Shown here one piece after another: positions 59,811-64,000 of a stretch of DNA of 64,000 bases (positions within the stretch are counted from its first letter, which is position 1; every line of letters begins with the position of its first letter). The stretch lies in NCBI GenBank assembly GCA_018343915.1, contig JABRWF010000003.1, positions 744,001 to 808,000 of the forward strand, given 5' to 3'. Under the pieces are notes generated by a model. That model saw nothing but the letters and a program-made list of their open reading frames with translations. It was not told the DNA's origin and searched no databases. Source of the stretch: Agroathelia rolfsii (taxonomy: Eukaryota > Basidiomycota > Agaricomycetes > Amylocorticiales > Amylocorticiaceae). The position numbers and the translations under genes were made by a program.

Positions 59811-61150
59811 TCATGGCCTCGGTCTCCGTGCGGGCCCTTTGGGCTTTGCAAACGCTTTATTCTCTTCCGCAGGTGTGCCTGTGCCAGTTCCACCTTCAGA
59901 GTCCTGGGACTGGAGGAAGTTGTCTAGAAGAGTTGCGTCAAGCTCCGAAGGATCCGATGTCTCAATACGCCCTTTGACAATGGTAACAGCATCACCAAGT
60001 GCCTTACGCGCATCTACTACGACGACGTTAGCGCCGGTAGAGTACATCATACGATATTTGACAGGGGAGGAAGAGGGACACGAGTAGATGAAAACTAATT
60101 TGGAGATAGATTAGATCTAACATTTGCAGACGAGAGCTTCAAATATACCAATAGGCCTCGATCCTTCGCGTGGGTAGGCGTAGAATGCATATGCTAAGGT
60201 TTGCTTGTGAATGGATTAAATTATAGATAGATTAATGGAGAGACATACATGGATCAGATTTAGGCAACGAAGAGCTCAGTTGTTCTACGGGCACTTCAGA
60301 AGAGGAATGGAGAGCGAGTGTCTCAGATGCCATGTCTATTGTCTAAAAGACCAAGATTTTCAACAAGCTATATTAATGCGTCATATGAAGAGAGACAAAC
60401 TATAATGATGAGAAGAGGTCCTTCGCTCTTTCCTAACTGTAGCATAGCATACTCCGCTTCATCGGACCACTTAAACCCTTTGTTATCTAGTCCAGAGAAA
60501 GGACTCTGCCTTGTGCCACTGCCTTGATAAGCATTACCGCCAGCAGCGCGCTCAGCCTCCTTGACCTCTGCTAACTCTTTTTCCCTGGCTGACATTGGTT
60601 TAGGAGCAGCTATATGCCTCAAGTGGGCTTCGTATGCTTCAGGTGTCAAGTCTGCCTTGGACGTCGCGAAGATCGAGTCGGTGAAAGTGGACGATCCAAG
60701 GGATTTCACTAACGAATTTCGTGTTGACGCATAAAGCATCTGTTCCATAATCAAGGTATGATTATGGATCTGGAAAAGCAGAATTAATGTATCCTGTGCT
60801 CACTTTCTCTCTCACTTTGGCCGTGTCAGGTACGTAGAAAATAGCCAGCCATTCCCCTGCCGGGGCATCGAGTCTAGCCAAGACATATGCAGGCGTATTA
60901 TCGTCTAGTATTCCTTGCAGTGTACCAAGGTCGTCGCTAAAAGATCCTAATGCTGGCTTGGAAAGATCGTGGACGAGAGATTCTGATAACCAAGGGGCTC
61001 AATTCGAATAACTGCAGGCAGGCTCGACGAGCATTGCAGACCATTGCTGATGGATATCTTGATGAATCGAGTCTGCGAACCAGACTGCACCGCTTTAGAG
61101 AATTCCTCAGATAGCTCTGAAGATACGCCAATACCCGATGATGCTGACAT
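59811..61150 (-). CDS. TWF1: Twinfilin, two ADF-homology domains
   Basis: Actin monomer-binding and filament-end regulator. ATG at 61150-61148: 'MSASSGIGVSSELSEEFSKA' then 'RFIKISISN'. First ADF-H domain: 'ESLVHDLSKPALGSFSDDLG', 'TPAYVLARLDAPAGEWLAIF', 'KMIMEQMLYASTRNSLVKSL'. The linker 'IAAPKPMSAREKELAEVKEA' leads to the second domain: 'AEYAMLQLGKSEGPLLIII', 'CYAFYAYPREGSRPIVFIYS', 'SSPVKYRMMYSTGANVVVVD'. The tail ends 'AKPKGPARRPRP', a basic capping-protein/phosphoinositide-binding type end, with stop at 59813-59811. About seven introns. An earlier in-frame ATG at about 61207 would add 19 residues. Confidence 0.92.
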
Positions 61151-61404
61151 CGTTGTCGATGCAATACCAAAGTACTCTGTAGCAGTTGGTGATTGAAGCG
61201 ATTGCAATGTTCAGCCACAATTGGCCGCCACAGCCTTCCGTAATTTGCATGATCTCGTGACTGGTGACGTAAAGACGCACTCACTACTTGCCGGTACGAG
61301 AGATGGCCGTATTGCCAGACTGACTCTGTTCATTAGTTTATCCTCTCCCCGCCGCCTTCGCAAAGGTCCGTGTGCGAGCAGGGATTCCTTCATTCACCCC
61401 AACC
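61151..61404. promoter_or_regulatory. Divergent promoter, twinfilin / SCOT
   Basis: 254 bp. An ATTGG (inverted CCAAT) sits at about 61219-61223 and TGACGTAA, a CRE/ATF-like site, at about 61264-61271. Both are short motifs that can occur by chance. Confidence 0.35.
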
Positions 61405-63535
61405 ATGTTGTCCACAGCTCTGCGTAGGCCAGGGCTTAGGCTGGTCTCTGTGCAGTTTAGATTCTACTCCGTTGCAGCGGCTGATCTCCCAGTGCCTAAC
61501 AAGAAGAAAGTCTGGGACTCGGTAGATGAAGCAGTTGCAGACATCAAGTCTGGAGAAACACTACTTTGCGGCGGTAAGCACTTATACCTATGTGCTGTAT
61601 TCAAACGCTTCTCAACTCTTTCGTGTACCAGGGTTTGGTTTGAGTGGTATCCCGGGTATGTTCAATCATTAGCATGATTTATATACTATGCTCATCTGCA
61701 TCAGATACCCTACTTGGCGCCCTTGCAAAGCGTAAGGAGGTAACAGGTCTAACCGGTGTCTCCAATAATGCTGGTGCTGGCGACTCAGGCTTAGGTACGT
61801 TACTACGTAACGCATAATCTTGACATGCACTTATCCAATGAAACTATGCACCCAGGAAAGCTTCTCAACACTGAGCAACTTGACAAAGTCATTGCTTCCT
61901 ATCCAGGCGGGTAAGTATATGTTGGTTGGCATAAATGTTGTCACGTACTAAACATCATTTTGCAGAAACAAGCAGTTCGAGGCTCTTTATCTCGCAGGCA
62001 AAATCTCGCTCGAGCTCGTTCCTCAGGGAACACTTGTAGAGCGTTTGCGTGCTCATGCTGCTGGTATCCCAGCCTTTTACACACCGACTGGCGCTTCGAC
62101 GGCAGTTGAAGAGGGTCTCATTCCCATTCGCTATAAGCCTGGCGGCTTCAAAGAGGGTGTCCTCATCGAGGGTATTAAGAAAGAGGCAAGGGAATTCGAT
62201 GGACGTCGATATGTACTCGAGCCATCCATCAAGGGCGATGTCGCGTTTGTTCGTGCATGGAAGGTGGACGAAGTTGGTAACTGCGTTTTTAGATACACAT
62301 CGAACAACTTTAGCACTGCCATGGCTAAGAATGCGAAGCTGACGATTGTTGAGGTATGTCGGCCTCACAACATAAGTTGGGAAATGATTTCAGTTTTTGA
62401 CTCGTGCTGCAGGCGGAAAATATCGTGCCCATTGGCTCTATCTCTCCAAATGCTATCCATCTTCCCAGTATCTACGTCGATCGTATCGTCCAGGCTACAT
62501 CTGAGAAAAAGATTGAATACGTTACCCTGGCACCTGAGACCTCATCCACCGATTCCGCGAGCAAGGCCGACAAACAGCTTTCAACTCGTGACAAAATTGC
62601 AAAGAGAGCGGCTAAAGAAATCAAGGATGGTTTCCACGTAAGCTAGCGCTACCAATTCCTTCAGTACCATTATTAACTATTTTGCTTCCTAGGTCAACCT
62701 TGGTATTGGTATGCCAACACTTGTTCCAGAGTACCTCGAGGAGGGCGTCAGGGTTTGGCTTCAGAGCGAAAACGGTATTCTTGGCATGGGTCCTTATCCG
62801 ACCAAGGACAAACTCGATGCGTACGTTGCTTTGCATTCGCAGTCATCTCGTCACTCTCGGTTAAACCTTACTTTCATATTAGGGATATTATTAATGCTGG
62901 CAAGGAGACCGTAACTTTACTCCCTGGTGCATCAGTATTTGGTACGTAACATCAAATCATAAAAAAAAGGAGACAGATACTAACTTGCATCTACCGACAT
63001 AAGATTCAAGCGAGTCCTTTGCCATGATCAGGGGTGGCCACATTGATGTTGCCATTCTCGGTGTAAGTCCTTTAAGATGCTCATAATGATTGCTGCTATT
63101 ATAAATATTAATTGTCCTTGCCAGGCCATGCAAGTTTCTCAGGCTGGTGATATTGCCAACTTTATGATTCCTGGAAAACTCGTCAAAGGTGCCTTCTTGC
63201 TCTAGAAAAGTTGCATTTGACCACACGACTAAAGAAATTGTATAGGTATTGGAGGTGCAATGGATCTCGTCTCAAACCCGGACAAGACCAAGGTCATTGT
63301 CGTGATGGAGCACTGCGCTAAGGATGGCTCGTCTAAGATCCTTGACAAATGCTCGCTACCGTTGACGGGCGCGCGCACTGTCAGCCAGATTATTACTGAG
63401 CTTGCTGTCTTTAACGTCGACAGGACGAACGGCCGACTCACGCTCATTGAGGTAGCAGAGGGCGTGAGCGTGGACGAGGTGAAGGCAAAGACGGCGTGCG
63501 AATTTGATGTAGCTGAGAACCTTGGCACAATCTGA
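61405..63535 (+). CDS. Succinyl-CoA:3-ketoacid CoA transferase (SCOT)
   Basis: Mitochondrial enzyme that moves CoA between succinate and 3-oxoacids such as acetoacetate. Start '[20 protein letters not shown]', a basic presequence. The alpha half: '[20 protein letters not shown]', '[17 protein letters not shown]', '[17 protein letters not shown]', '[17 protein letters not shown]'. The beta half: '[20 protein letters not shown]', the catalytic Glu in '[14 protein letters not shown]', '[17 protein letters not shown]', '[20 protein letters not shown]', '[10 protein letters not shown]'. It ends '[16 protein letters not shown]', stop at 63533-63535. Both halves sit in one chain, as in eukaryotic OXCT1, with about eight introns. 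Acetate or propionate CoA use cannot be excluded. Confidence 0.94.
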
Positions 63536-63811
63536 TGACAGAGACAAGTGCCGTTCGATTCACTGGCAATTCGGGCTAGTTGAACGATTACTTTGTTGTA
63601 TTGAAAAATAGCAACAACTTGTATAATAATACACTTTGGTATCGGTACCAGCAGCATTTAGCAATGTTGGTTGTTGCTTTCATAAAAACCAAGTTCGGAC
63701 TTTGGACCTGGACATCGTGGATCCCAGCGAACAAAATTCATATGCGTTGAATCAAGTAACATCCCTAGCCGAACAAGCATTACATTTAGTAGCAGGGGCT
63801 TAGATAGGACC
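63536..63811. other. SCOT 3' flank
   Basis: 276 bp. No coding signal. Confidence 0.4.
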
Positions 63812-64000
63812 CGGGAAAGCCGCAGTAGACCTTTTTCGCGAGATTGGTCCGCCCTATGTCCGAACTAATAGACAAAAACTACTAATTTAGGACAGACTTA
63901 GCTATAAAGGGAGAATAGGCACATAAGTTTTGGCTTTTGGCTACCAATTCGGACACGCGGAGGACCAATCTTACGAAAAAGGTCTGCTGAGGTATTCCCG
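63812..64000. mobile_element. Short foldback (MITE-like) element, cut by the window edge
   Basis: Two imperfect inverted arms of about 60 bp face each other: 63812-63877 and 63935-64000. Shared core blocks are AGACCTTTTTCG, AGATTGGTCC and TGTCCGAA (in the left-arm sense), with a few mismatches between them. Both arms begin CGGGAA at the outer end. The spacer is about 60 bp and AT-rich with no open frame. Such structure fits a non-autonomous DNA transposon. Target-site duplication cannot be seen because the right arm ends at the window border. Confidence 0.6.

Noticed and set aside
1..64000. CRISPR arrays, operons, ribosome-binding sites, rRNA
   Set aside because: Eukaryotic nuclear DNA; no regularly spaced repeats and no rRNA-like stretch were noticed. 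A few GGTTCGA-like words (8048, 41944) were considered as tRNA B boxes, but no cloverleaf could be drawn.

Overview
The window is nuclear DNA from a filamentous basidiomycete fungus, most likely an agaricomycete. Genes sit about 250-500 bp apart, carry many 40-80 nt GT-AG introns, and encode eukaryotic families in the form basidiomycetes usually have them: SCAP with a sterol-sensing domain and WD repeats, KNR4/SMI1, SOG2, MOT1 and a DUF6593 protein. The genus cannot be fixed from the sequence alone. Gene models were made by joining exons by eye, so inner exon borders are approximate unless a splice site is stated.

Layout: 0.2-1.6 kb mitochondrial carrier (-); 1.9-3.0 ALKBH7-like dioxygenase (+); 3.9-4.3 a four-exon 61-residue microgene (-); 5.3-6.75 CHORD/CS co-chaperone (+); 6.8-10.95 gene-poor AT-rich interval; 10.95-12.7 checkpoint clamp Rad1 (+); 12.9-13.95 pyruvate dehydrogenase protein X (-); 14.3-18.3 SCAP (+); 18.9-21.6 KNR4/SMI1 (-); 21.9-24.5 MSC7-type aldehyde dehydrogenase (+); 24.9-26.1 cohesin acetyltransferase Eco1 (+); 26.8-28.3 RhoGAP-like pseudogene (-); 29.1-30.0 DUF6593 (+); 30.4-33.2 FYVE/rabenosyn Pep7 (-); 33.6-35.3 glutathione reductase (+); 35.6-37.8 Hat1 (+); 38.4-41.1 Met6 (+); 41.8-43.9 cytochrome P450 (-); 44.5-45.0 second RhoGAP-like fragment (-); 46.2-50.1 SOG2 (-); 50.4-52.0 JmjC protein (-); 52.4-59.5 Mot1 (+); 59.8-61.15 twinfilin (-); 61.4-63.5 succinyl-CoA:3-ketoacid CoA transferase (+); 63.8-64.0 foldback element.

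Most genes are unrelated housekeeping genes, and I see no biosynthetic cluster. Several form divergent pairs over short shared promoters: carrier/ALKBH7, PDX1/SCAP, KNR4/MSC7, PEP7/GLR1, JmjC/MOT1 and TWF/SCOT. The accessory material lies in four places: 3.0-5.3 kb, 6.8-10.9 kb, 26.2-29.1 kb and 41.1-46.2 kb.

The most interesting signals are two related RhoGAP-like copies whose arginine-finger position reads Cys, one of them broken by a single-base frameshift; the microgene; two near-identical GC-AG introns in rad1; and a foldback DNA element at the right edge.
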